From assembly GCA_910588205.1 (NCBI GenBank), contig CAJUQK010000001.1:169851-233850 (forward strand): a stretch of 64,000 nucleotides of DNA. The letters are read 5' to 3'. A program made the position numbers and the translations under genes. Below, one piece after another: positions 32,505-40,686 of the stretch. How positions within the stretch are numbered: the stretch's first letter is position 1; each line of letters begins with the position of its first letter. This stretch comes from an uncultured Eggerthellaceae bacterium. Its GTDB lineage: Bacteria; Actinomycetota; Coriobacteriia; Coriobacteriales; Eggerthellaceae. A model generated the notes under the pieces. That model was not told the DNA's origin and searched no databases. It saw only the letters and a list, made by a program, of their open reading frames with translations.

Positions 32505-33183
32505 CTTGGCTCATTCCCTGGGCGATGCTCCGCAGGGCAGCAGGAACGCTTCGAGGGTCAGGGGCTTTGAAGAAGGCATTGCCGCAGACCACACAATCCG
32601 CCCCCGCGTCAACCACGGCCTTCACCGTTGATGCCCCGATACCCCCATCCACCTGGATGAGAAGGCTCGTGTTCTGATCCTGGGCCATCTGGCGTATCTG
32701 AGCAACCCTGTCATCAGACCCTTCGATGAAGGACTGGCCCGAGAACCCCGGCTCCACGCTCATGATGAGGACCATATCCGCTTCCCTGATGAAGGGCTGA
32801 ATGTCCGCCAGATCCGTGGCGGGCTTCACGGATACGCCCGCACGGGCGCCCCCTTCATGGATGAGGCGAATGGCCTCGTGAGCCTCTTCTGCGCTCACGG
32901 CTTCCCGGTGAAAGGTCACGATGTCAGATCCGGCCTCAAGGAACCAAGGGATCTGTCGCAGGGGATTCGACACCATGAGATGGGCATCTAAGGGCTTTGA
33001 GGTGATGCGGTGGAGCGCTTGGACCAAGGGGATCCCCATGGTGATATTGGGCACGAAATGGCCGTCCATCACATCGATATGGACCCAATCCGCATGGGCC
33101 TCCTCCAGAAGGGCTATGGCTCCGGCGATGTCCTCGAAATCAGCCGAGAGGATGGAAGGAGCGATGAGCAAGGGGTTCGGCAC
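32497..33183 (-). CDS. rpe: Ribulose-phosphate 3-epimerase
   Basis: Rpe interconverts ribulose 5-phosphate and xylulose 5-phosphate. The 228-residue TIM barrel shows LIAPSILSADF, HIDVMDGHFVPNITMG with metal ligands, LDAHLMV, LIMSVEPGFSGQ and QVDGGIG. I prefer GTG 33183, which has AGGAGAG five bases ahead, over ATG 33231. It is the first gene of a five-gene minus-strand unit. Confidence 0.95.
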   Translation of the reverse strand: MPNPLLIAPSILSADFEDIAGAIALLEEAHADWVHIDVMDGHFVPNITMGIPLVQALHRITSKPLDAHLMVSNPLRQIPWFLEAGSDIVTFHREAVSAEEAHEAIRLIHEGGARAGVSVKPATDLADIQPFIREADMVLIMSVEPGFSGQSFIEGSDDRVAQIRQMAQDQNTSLLIQVDGGIGASTVKAVVDAGADCVVCGNAFFKAPDPRSVPAALRSIAQGMSQDA

Positions 33184-33297
33184 GGTCTCTCCTAGGGTCA
33201 GATACGGGCGGTCACGGCGCTCTGCAGTCATCCACGTTGGGACTATGATACAGTTTCTTGCAGCCTTGCACCGAGCAAGAGAGGAGCGGGTCTATCT

Positions 33298-33729
33298 ATG
33301 GGAGCCTCCAATGTCTATGCCACCCCCTGGGGACCCATGCTCATCCGCGAAGACGAGGGGCGCATCTGCCTTGTCGCGTTCTCCCCTACCCCTAAGGAAG
33401 ACGATAAGCGTCCGAGCACCCTTACCAACGCTTGCGCGAACCAGCTCCTTGAATACCTGGCAGGAAAGCGACGGGTATTCGATGTGCCCCTTGATCTCAG
33501 AGGCACTAGCTTCGAACGAGCGGTCTGGGAGGCGGTACAGGCTGTCCCCTACGGCCAGCTCTGCACCTGCACGGATATCGCCCAGGCCATCGGACAGCCC
33601 ACCACTCACCGGCAAGTGGGTCGAGCCGCTGCCGATTGTCCGTTGACGCCCCTCGTACCTACACACCGGATCAAGACCCTGGACGATGCCCTCTCCCTGC
33701 GCCTCCGTCAGATAGAGGGAACCGCCTGA
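33298..33729 (+). CDS. Degenerate O6-alkylguanine alkyltransferase homologue lacking the catalytic cysteine
   Basis: The 143-residue protein has the N-terminal Ogt-type domain (VYATPWGPMLIRE) and the helix-turn-helix region AVPYGQLCTCTDIAQAIGQ. Where functional enzymes read PCHRV and ATL proteins PWHRV, it has PTHRI, so the alkyl-accepting cysteine is threonine. The arginine-finger region (THRQVG) and everything after PTHRI also diverge, and the protein stops early. It cannot repair DNA by suicide transfer. It may be a decaying gene or an ATL-like sensor. The gene abuts a repeat island. Confidence 0.7.
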   Translation: MGASNVYATPWGPMLIREDEGRICLVAFSPTPKEDDKRPSTLTNACANQLLEYLAGKRRVFDVPLDLRGTSFERAVWEAVQAVPYGQLCTCTDIAQAIGQPTTHRQVGRAAADCPLTPLVPTHRIKTLDDALSLRLRQIEGTA

Positions 33730-33780
33730 TAGCTTGCAAAGCCCGGAGCACGTCCCGCGACGGAACGAGATGATGGCGAA

Positions 33781-34521
33781 CGCGCTTCGCGCGGAGGATG
33801 CGTTGCGCGAAGAGCGCACGCAACATATACATTGCGGCAATTGCCGGGTAGCCTGGCGTACAGGGTTGTTCCGGGTGTTACAGGGGGCCGATCCAGATCG
33901 GCCCCTACAATGCATGGTTCACCCGAGTGCACCTGGCGTACGATCCGTAGGGGTCGAACGTGTTCGACCCAACACCACAACCCGGAGAATGCAACATCAC
34001 CCGTAGGGGCCGAGCTGGCTCGGCCCGAACCCGTTACACCCCAGAAAACCACGCATTCCTGTTCCGGTCACAACCCTTAACCCCGCTGCGTAAGCAGCGG
34101 GAATAGTTAGGCGGCGGATTTGACCTGTGAACAAGATGCCCCCCATGCGCCGCGCATCCTTGTGCGTAGGGGTCGAACGTGTTCGACCCCTAGTCTAGGA
34201 TGATGCCCTCGCTCGAAGCGCGATAACGCGGCGATAAGCCGCCCGCAGTGGTGATGCGGATCCGTTGGGCCCCATCAGCAGTGCGGTGAGGATTTTTTTG
34301 TTTATGCAGAAGACAGCCCTTCCCCGTGAGGGGTTGAGGCCGATTCCGCAGGCCGAGAAAAGCGTGATATAAGCGAAGCATCACGTCTTTTCGAGAGCCA
34401 AGGCCTAAGGCCGAATGCCCCTTGCGGGGAGAGGCATTATCCCGAACGCAAAAAGGGCCGACCGAGGTCGGCCCCTACGCACAACCATGCATGTAGCCCA
34501 GGGCCGAACACGGTCGGCCCT
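33781..34521. repeat. Non-coding repeat island A (modular palindromic repeats)
   Basis: The 816-base gap 33730-34546 has no credible gene. It contains at least seven inverted repeats: 33884-33905, 33951-33970, 34007-34026, 34082-34101, 34168-34191, 34455-34474 and 34500-34521. Most follow the plan GTAGGGG, CCGA or TCGA arm, short loop, mirrored arm, GGCCC or GACCC. Stretches between them, such as AATAGTTAGGCGGCGG and CATCAGCAGTGCGGTGAGG, recur in the same order at 63.35-64.0 kb. CCCCGTGAGGGG (34322-34333) is a hairpin with a GNRA-type loop. Confidence 0.85.
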
Positions 34522-34546
34522 GCGAATCCAGAATGCAAGGTACTAC

Positions 34547-36352
34547 CTATTCGTCCACTTTGAGGATGGCCATGAAGGCCTCTTGGGGCACCTCTACGTT
34601 GCCGATGGCCTTCATGCGCTTCTTGCCAGCCTTCTGCTTCTCCAAAAGCTTCCGCTTGCGAGTGATGTCTCCTCCATAGCATTTCGCCAACACATCCTTG
34701 CGCTTGGCCTTCACGGTCTGTCGAGCTAGCACCCTGCCACCGATGGCCGCCTGGATGGGCACCTCGAACATCTGACGGGGGATGATCTCCTTCAGCTTAT
34801 CCGTGAGGACACGCCCCCGCTCATAGGCCTTGTCCTTATGCACAATGAAGGAGAGGGCATCGATGGGCTTGCCTGCCAGCAGGATGTCAAGCTTCACGAG
34901 GTCTGAGGGCTTATAGCCCATGAATTCGTAGTCGAGGCTGGCGTAGCCCTTCGTATTAGATTTCAGCCGGTCGAAGAAATCCATGATGAGCTCAGAGAGG
35001 GGTATCTCCCAGAGCATCTCAACGGTGGTCTCAGAGATGTAGTTCATGGTGATGAAGGTGCCGCGCCGGGCCACGGTGAGATCCATCACCGCACCGATAT
35101 AGTCAGGGGGCACGAGGATCTTCGCCTTGAGATAGGGTTCCTCGATGCGCTCATAGGTGCCTGCCGCAGGCATATCCTGAGGAGAGTGTACTGACTCCAT
35201 CTCCCCATCTCGTAGATACACTCGATACTCCACGGAAGGAGCCGTGGCAAGGAGGTCTAGTCCGAATTCCCGCTCAAGCCGCTCCTTCACCACCTCCATA
35301 TGGAGCAGCCCGAGGAATCCCACGCGGAACCCGAACCCAAGAGCAACGGAAGTCTCCGGCTCCCAGACGAGGGCCGGGTCGTTCAATGCGAGCTTCTCCA
35401 GAGCCTCCTTCAGGGGTTCGTATTGATCCCCTTCGATGGGATACAGGCCGGTGAACACCATGGGCTTCGCTTCGCGATAGCCGGGCAGAGGCTCCGTTAC
35501 GCCCCCCTCTGCCAGAGTGACCGTATCGCCCACCTTGACCTGGCTCACATCCTTGAGGCCGGTGACCAGGTAGCCTACCTCTCCCACCGAGAGCTCTGGC
35601 AGGGATACCTCGACGGGGGTGCGCACGCCTACTTCCTCCACCAGGGCATCCGCTCCCGTAGCCAGCATATGGATGCGATCCCCTTTGCGGATGGCACCGT
35701 CGATGATGCGAATCAGGGCCACGACACCGCGATAGGCGTCGAAGTAGCTGTCGAAGATGAGAGCGCGTAGAGGAGCAGTAGCATCCCCCTCGGGTGCAGG
35801 CACGTTATAGACGATGGATTCCAGCAGGTCATGGACCCCTTCGCCGGTCTTACCCGAAGCCAATACCGCATCATCCGCAGGAATGGCCAGGCCATCTTCT
35901 ATCTCTTCCTTCACGCGCTCCGGCTCAGCCGCAGGCAGGTCGATCTTGTTGATGAGCGGGATGATCTCAAGGTTGGCATTCATGGCCAGCATGGCATTGG
36001 CCACCGTTTGGGCCTCTACACCCTGGGTGGCGTCTACTACGAGCACTGCTCCCTCACACGCGGCCAAGGAACGGCTCACCTCGTAGGTGAAATCAACGTG
36101 CCCAGGAGTGTCAATGAGATTCAATTGATAGGTCTGGCCGTCATCGGCCACATATTCCACCCGCACCGCCTGGCTCTTGATGGTGATGCCGCGCTCTCGC
36201 TCGATATCCATGGTATCCAGCAGCTGCTCTTGCATGTCGCGCTCAGCCACCGTCCCGGTCTGCTCTAGGATGCGATCGGACAGCGTTGACTTGCCATGGT
36301 CGATATGAGCGATGATGGAGAAGTTCCGTATATTCTGAGGGTCTGTAGCCAT
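34547..36352 (-). CDS. lepA: Elongation factor 4 (back-translocase)
   Basis: LepA/EF4 is a ribosome-associated GTPase. The 601-residue protein has AHIDHGKSTLSDR (G1), DTPGHVDF (G3) and NKIDLPAA (G4), then the LepA-specific C-terminal domain with CYGGDITRKRKLLEKQKAGK near residue 560. Length is normal. The ATG 36352 has GAAGGATCC. It is transcribed away from rpsT, in the lepA/rpsT/holA neighbourhood common in Gram-positive bacteria. Confidence 0.97.
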   Translation of the reverse strand: MATDPQNIRNFSIIAHIDHGKSTLSDRILEQTGTVAERDMQEQLLDTMDIERERGITIKSQAVRVEYVADDGQTYQLNLIDTPGHVDFTYEVSRSLAACEGAVLVVDATQGVEAQTVANAMLAMNANLEIIPLINKIDLPAAEPERVKEEIEDGLAIPADDAVLASGKTGEGVHDLLESIVYNVPAPEGDATAPLRALIFDSYFDAYRGVVALIRIIDGAIRKGDRIHMLATGADALVEEVGVRTPVEVSLPELSVGEVGYLVTGLKDVSQVKVGDTVTLAEGGVTEPLPGYREAKPMVFTGLYPIEGDQYEPLKEALEKLALNDPALVWEPETSVALGFGFRVGFLGLLHMEVVKERLEREFGLDLLATAPSVEYRVYLRDGEMESVHSPQDMPAAGTYERIEEPYLKAKILVPPDYIGAVMDLTVARRGTFITMNYISETTVEMLWEIPLSELIMDFFDRLKSNTKGYASLDYEFMGYKPSDLVKLDILLAGKPIDALSFIVHKDKAYERGRVLTDKLKEIIPRQMFEVPIQAAIGGRVLARQTVKAKRKDVLAKCYGGDITRKRKLLEKQKAGKKRMKAIGNVEVPQEAFMAILKVDE

Positions 36353-36427
36353 GGATCCTTCACAAGTTGGATGGTCTTTGCATATTTTCTTCGTGACAGC
36401 GAAGCTGCAGTGCGCTATTCTATCGCA

Positions 36428-36601
36428 TCAGCGCTGAGCGATGGCCTGTGCATACCGCACGATCCGCAGACATGGCTGCATGAAGGATGGCTGTTGCTGG
36501 CGGCCTTGCAGGACAAGGCGCCCGTACCGAAAAACCAGGGGATGGGCAACCGGCAGACCGTAACGGTCTGTCCTTTCGCTGTCCTGCCATGCCACCAGCA
36601 T
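36428..36601 (-). CDS. Possible small ORF or gene remnant between rpsT and lepA
   Basis: A 57-residue frame starting MLVAWQDSERTDRYGLPVAH follows a strong GGGGAGG site at 36605-36611. The opening resembles the start of HIRAN/HipA-N-type proteins (VAWQD...), but no further family features appear and it ends after LRIVRYAQAIAQR. It may be a decayed gene or a chance frame. The whole 36353-36689 gap otherwise contains only the rpsT promoter and a small CAGACC/GGTCTG hairpin (36554-36570). Confidence 0.3.
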   Translation of the reverse strand: MLVAWQDSERTDRYGLPVAHPLVFRYGRLVLQGRQQQPSFMQPCLRIVRYAQAIAQR

Positions 36602-36639
36602 CTTCCTCCCCTTCGCCACCTCTTCTACGGATAGCCGTC

Positions 36640-36669
36640 TTGAGGCGTAAGACCCGAGGTTCGTATATC
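36640..36669 (+). promoter_or_regulatory. Promoter for rpsT
   Basis: TTGAGG (36640-36645) and TATATC (36664-36669) are 18 bases apart. The predicted leader to the rpsT ATG at 36690 is only about 15 bases. Confidence 0.45.
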
Positions 36670-36689
36670 AGAGAGGAACGAAGAAGACC

Positions 36690-37253
36690 ATGGCGAACAT
36701 CAAGTCCCAGAAGAAGCGCATCATCACCAACGAGAAGGCCCGCATGCGCAACCGTGCGGTCAAAAGCGAGCTGAAGACCGCCAGCCGTCGCGTCCGCGAG
36801 GCCGTTGAAGCCGGGAACGGCGCTGAGGCCTACGCTGCCGTCTGTGCTGCCTGCCGCCTCATGGACAAGGCAGTCTCCAAGGGAGTCATCAAGAAGAACC
36901 AGGCTGCCAACCGCAAGAGCGGCCTCACGAAGCTGGCGAACACGATCATCACCGATGCCGATCGCAGCGCCTACGAGAAGCCAAAGGCCAAGGAAGTGGC
37001 CAAGGGCAACAACAAGAAGAAGGCTGCGAAGGAAGCTCGCGTGGCTGCCATGAAAGAGAAGGAAGCCGAGAAGGCAAAGCGCCGTGAGGCCCAGCTGAAG
37101 CTCGAGGAGAAGGCTAACGCCCGCAAGGCCAAGGAGGCCGAGGAGGCAGCCAAGGCTGAAGCTGAAGCAGCTGCGGCCGAGGCCGAAGCGTTGGATGCCG
37201 AGACGGCAGAAGAGGCCCAGGCTGACGACAAAGCGGCTCAGCCCGAGGAGTAA
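36690..37253 (+). CDS. rpsT: 30S ribosomal protein S20 with long charged C-terminal extension
   Basis: Residues 1-86 are a normal S20: MANIKSQKKRIITNEKARM, RNRAVKSELKT and a GVIKKNQAANRKSGL ending. S20 binds 16S rRNA helices and is usually 85-90 residues. Here the frame continues for about 100 more residues, a lysine/alanine segment followed by glutamate/alanine-rich helix-like sequence ending AAQPEE. The codon pattern does not change across the junction, and there is no stop or frameshift, so the tail appears translated. A hairpin terminator follows. Confidence 0.95.
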   Translation: MANIKSQKKRIITNEKARMRNRAVKSELKTASRRVREAVEAGNGAEAYAAVCAACRLMDKAVSKGVIKKNQAANRKSGLTKLANTIITDADRSAYEKPKAKEVAKGNNKKKAAKEARVAAMKEKEAEKAKRREAQLKLEEKANARKAKEAEEAAKAEAEAAAAEAEALDAETAEEAQADDKAAQPEE

Positions 37254-37263
37254 CCCTCATTCC

Positions 37264-37290
37264 GTGGATGCGGCTTACGGCTGCATCCAC
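37264..37290 (+). terminator. Terminator hairpin after rpsT
   Basis: An 11-base stem with one G/T wobble (37264-37274 with 37280-37290) encloses TTACG, 10 bases after the rpsT stop. A T-rich stretch follows only about 20 bases later. Confidence 0.5.
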
Positions 37291-37317
37291 ACAGACAGGA
37301 GACGAGCTCTTTTGTCT

Positions 37318-38289
37318 CTACTGGGCCACCACCCCGATCAACCAATCTCTCAGAGCGGCGCTGGCATCGGCGCCGCTTTTCATATCACGCTCGCATCGAA
37401 CGGCTGAGGTGAGCGCCTGTCGCAGCTCCTCAGCAGAATAGTTCCGCACCCAGCGGTCATGGTTCTTGATCTTCCAGTCTGGCACCTTGAGCTCCCCGGC
37501 CGCTTGAGCCTTGTTCCCTCCCCGGGCCAGCACCGCCCTCACGCAGATCAGCTCACGGATGCGGGAGATGCATATCCCCAACAGGGAAAAGGGGCTTGCA
37601 CTGGGCATCTTGCCGATGACCGCCATGACCTGCTTGAGATCACGAGAAGCAAGAGCGTCAGCCAGATCCCAGGGCTTCGCTTCCGCCTCGCGCATGACCA
37701 AGCGCTTCACATCCCCTTCGGTGATGGCATCGTTTGGGGGTTGGGCAAGAGCGATCTTCTTGAGCTCGTTATCAAGTCGAACGGTGTCCTCACCCAGCAG
37801 CTCCACCAGCAATGCAGCAGCACCCTCTGTGATGGTGACCCCATGGCTAGGTGCCATATTGCGAACATGCTGGGCCATGTCCCACTTCTTCGGCCGAGCA
37901 CAATCGATCACCGCTGACGCCCCCAGAGATGCCACCGCCTTGTAGAGCCGCGTGTTCTTCGCCAGCTTCTCCGCCAGAAGCAAGAGCACGGTGGTCTCAG
38001 CCGGTGCGGCCAAGTAGGCAACCACCTCCTCAGCATCAGTCTTCTTGAGCTTCTCGGCGTTGCTCACCACCACCAACCGTTTCTCGCTGGCGAAGGGAAG
38101 TGTCTGACAAGCCGTGGCTATAGCAGAGCCTTCGGCATGTTCACCATCGAAGGTATCTGAGTTGAACGAGAGGTCACCCAGCTTTTCCAAGCGGGTGCGC
38201 ATGCGACGCAGGACCGCCTCTCGCTTGAGAGCGTCATCCCCCACTACTAGATAAGCGGGCAGCAGCGCTTTGTTCGTGGTATCAGCCAT
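37318..38289 (-). CDS. holA: DNA polymerase III delta subunit
   Basis: HolA is the clamp-loader subunit that opens the beta clamp. The 323-residue protein shows AYLVVGDDALKRE at the start, SEKRLVVVSNAEKL in the AAA-like domain, and a C-terminal three-helix domain with VPDWKIKNHDRWVRNY. It lacks a nucleotide-binding P-loop, as expected for delta. The start is ATG 38289, with only a weak ribosome-binding site. It follows comEC by 26 bases and is convergent with rpsT. Confidence 0.92.
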   Translation of the reverse strand: MADTTNKALLPAYLVVGDDALKREAVLRRMRTRLEKLGDLSFNSDTFDGEHAEGSAIATACQTLPFASEKRLVVVSNAEKLKKTDAEEVVAYLAAPAETTVLLLLAEKLAKNTRLYKAVASLGASAVIDCARPKKWDMAQHVRNMAPSHGVTITEGAAALLVELLGEDTVRLDNELKKIALAQPPNDAITEGDVKRLVMREAEAKPWDLADALASRDLKQVMAVIGKMPSASPFSLLGICISRIRELICVRAVLARGGNKAQAAGELKVPDWKIKNHDRWVRNYSAEELRQALTSAVRCERDMKSGADASAALRDWLIGVVAQ

Positions 38290-38315
38290 AGGGATATGAT
38301 AATCCAACCCGTCTC

Positions 38316-40664
38316 TCAAGGAGCGCTTCGCTCCTGGGCGTTCACGGTCAGGCGCTCTTCAGTGAATGTGACGGTCACCGTACCGTCCTCATCCGTACGG
38401 AAGATATGACTGCCCACTTGACCCAACTGCTGGAGCGCTTCTTCTGAAGGATGACCGTAACGATTCCCCTCCCCCACGCTGATGAGCGCGACCTCTGGTT
38501 TCAGCAACCGCGTCGTCTCCTCCGAGAGGCTCACCTTAGACCCATGATGCCCCACCTTGAGCACATCCACATCCTCAAGCCGTCCGGATCTTGCGATCGC
38601 CTCAAGCTGCTCCGCCTCTGCGTCTCCTGTGAGGAGCGCCTTCCGATCCGCTGTGCCGTCTCCATCAACATCGACTCCCGCCATGAGGCAAAGACTATCC
38701 CCGTTCCCTCCTTCATCAGTGAATCGCTCAGGCCAGAGCACCTCCAAGGAGATGGAGCCTACCTGGATGAGGTCTCCTTGATGCAACCCCTGCTTCGGAG
38801 CAGAAGGTGAGCAGCGGTCGGCCAATTGAAGAAGCCGGTTGCACTTGGCACAACCACAGGTGAAGACGTCCTGAGCCATGAGGATCCGTTTCACCTCAAT
38901 ATGATCTCCAAGGGAGCCCAAAGAGGCGCAATGGTCATCATCCGGATGGGTGATGATGACGGCATCTAGCTGATACACCCCCGCCTCTCCCAGCTCATGA
39001 CGCAGCATCCCATCGGAGTTACCCGTATCCACAAGAACGGCTGAACTCCCTGACCGAACGAGGATCGCGTCTCCTTGACCCACATTCAAAGCGGTAAGGG
39101 TGTTGCCTCTTGGCAGGTTCATGATCAGGATAAAGGCAGCAAGACACCCGATGAGGACAGCACCTAAGCCGATCAGGAGCCGCTTCGTAAGGCGCGGCCA
39201 CCAGATCCAGAGGAAACAGGATGCCCCCACAGACAGGATGAGCATCGCCAACGGATCCAAGGCGCAAGGCACGGAGGCGAAGGGGATGCTCGAGAGGAGC
39301 TCCACCAAGGCGATCAACGGCCAACAGGAAAGACCAGCGAGATGCAAGGCTTGAGGTGCCAGCGCCGGAACGGCTTGAGCAGTGAGACATCCAGCGAATC
39401 CGGCTGTGCAGGTCAATGCGAAGAGTGGGGCTGCAAGGATATTCGCTATAGGTGCTATCAGAGAGGCTTGGGAGAAGAGCGCAGCTGAGGTGGGCAGTGT
39501 GAGAAGATTGGCTGAGAAGGTGAGTCCGGCAGGCTCTATGAGAAGGTTGCGAAGGCGCTCCCCCGCGTGCGGGAACCAGGAGGCAAAAAGGCTTGCGAAC
39601 AGGACGATCCCAAGGGTCGACCCAGCCGAGAGGAAGAGTGATATGGACCTGCAGCTGATCGGGTCTATGAGGATGAAGCCGATGATGCATAGGGTTAAGG
39701 AATTCAGAGAGGCAGATCTCCTCCCTGCGAAGAGCGAGGTCAGGGAGAGCACCGCCATGACAGCACTGCGAATAGCCGAGAGGGGGAAACCAACGAAGAC
39801 GAGGTACGCTCCCACGAAGGCGATGGATACGAACACGGAAGGGACCTTGGGCACCCGGAGGGCCTTGAGCACCAGCAGGAGCATCATGAGCAGGATAGAG
39901 GTATGCGCCCCTGAGACCGCTATCATGTGCGCAAGGCCGCACGCCTTGAATCCGCCATAGAGGGAATCGTCTGCTATGGCCGCTCGGTAGCCGCAGACCA
40001 CAGCAGCCATGAGACTGCCTCGATCGCCGCCGTAGGCTAAGATGGACTGGATGGCCTGAGCCCGAACCTCTCTCAAACACCCCCAGAAGCCAGACGGGCC
40101 TGCTTCTTCCACCGTTGCCCCGGATACCTGCGCACAGACCCCCTGATCCCTCAGGCGCCCCTGAGCTTGAACCTTCAAGGGAGAGAGCTGTCCTGACGCT
40201 TCGAGCACGGCACCCGCAAGGAAGCGCTCATCCGCATCCGTATAGAGCCGTACCCGACAGCTTTCCCCATCCTCAGTGCGGGCAACGCAGAGGGTGGTGC
40301 ACCCGAAACTGGAATCCGTTGAATCCTGCTGTACGTACAGCTCCCCAAGAGAGGCACCCGCCTCCGCCATCCTATACCCTGCCTGCATCTGCACCGATGC
40401 CGCGAATCCGAGGGCAGCCCCAAGAAAGCCCAGAGCTAAAGCCAACATGAGATCCTTCTTGGAAGAGGGGATCACCAACAAAGCGCTGATCAGACCGAGC
40501 ACCAGGCAGATCACGGCGCAGACCGGGACCGCAGCCGGAGGTAGAGTCTCGCTCAGCCCGAAGGTTGCTGCCGCCGCTGCCCAGAGGACCAGTGCGGGGA
40601 TCAAGAGGAACGTGAGCCCCGGCTTGCGAGGCGTTCGCTCTAACCCGATGACCTCTACAGCCAT
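38316..40664 (-). CDS. comEC: ComEC/Rec2 DNA-uptake channel
   Basis: ComEC forms the membrane channel that carries single-stranded DNA into the cell. The 782-residue protein has N-terminal hydrophobic segments, an OB-like domain, and the Competence domain with many membrane helices (about residues 225-500; ACGLAHMIAVSGAHTSILLM is characteristic). A C-terminal metallo-beta-lactamase-like domain with ITHPDDDHCASLG follows. All three domains are intact. It follows comEA by 22 bases. Pilus genes are not seen in the window. Confidence 0.95.
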   Translation of the reverse strand: MAVEVIGLERTPRKPGLTFLLIPALVLWAAAAATFGLSETLPPAAVPVCAVICLVLGLISALLVIPSSKKDLMLALALGFLGAALGFAASVQMQAGYRMAEAGASLGELYVQQDSTDSSFGCTTLCVARTEDGESCRVRLYTDADERFLAGAVLEASGQLSPLKVQAQGRLRDQGVCAQVSGATVEEAGPSGFWGCLREVRAQAIQSILAYGGDRGSLMAAVVCGYRAAIADDSLYGGFKACGLAHMIAVSGAHTSILLMMLLLVLKALRVPKVPSVFVSIAFVGAYLVFVGFPLSAIRSAVMAVLSLTSLFAGRRSASLNSLTLCIIGFILIDPISCRSISLFLSAGSTLGIVLFASLFASWFPHAGERLRNLLIEPAGLTFSANLLTLPTSAALFSQASLIAPIANILAAPLFALTCTAGFAGCLTAQAVPALAPQALHLAGLSCWPLIALVELLSSIPFASVPCALDPLAMLILSVGASCFLWIWWPRLTKRLLIGLGAVLIGCLAAFILIMNLPRGNTLTALNVGQGDAILVRSGSSAVLVDTGNSDGMLRHELGEAGVYQLDAVIITHPDDDHCASLGSLGDHIEVKRILMAQDVFTCGCAKCNRLLQLADRCSPSAPKQGLHQGDLIQVGSISLEVLWPERFTDEGGNGDSLCLMAGVDVDGDGTADRKALLTGDAEAEQLEAIARSGRLEDVDVLKVGHHGSKVSLSEETTRLLKPEVALISVGEGNRYGHPSEEALQQLGQVGSHIFRTDEDGTVTVTFTEERLTVNAQERSAP

Positions 40665-40686
40665 GATCTTGGATCCCAGAAAGGTC

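Noticed and set aside
34190..34384. Open frame on the minus strand in island A, with similar frames in island B
   Set aside because: It spans palindromes, has no ribosome-binding site, and its composition is that of translated repeat DNA. The frame breaks between the two copies.
33730..34546. CRISPR-like array in the repeat-rich gap
   Set aside because: The repeats are palindromes with differing arms and irregular spacing of 15 to over 250 bases, without constant direct repeats or cas genes.
36554..36570. Ribosomal-protein leader element ahead of rpsT
   Set aside because: The six-base hairpin lies about 75 bases upstream of the likely promoter start and would not be in the rpsT message.
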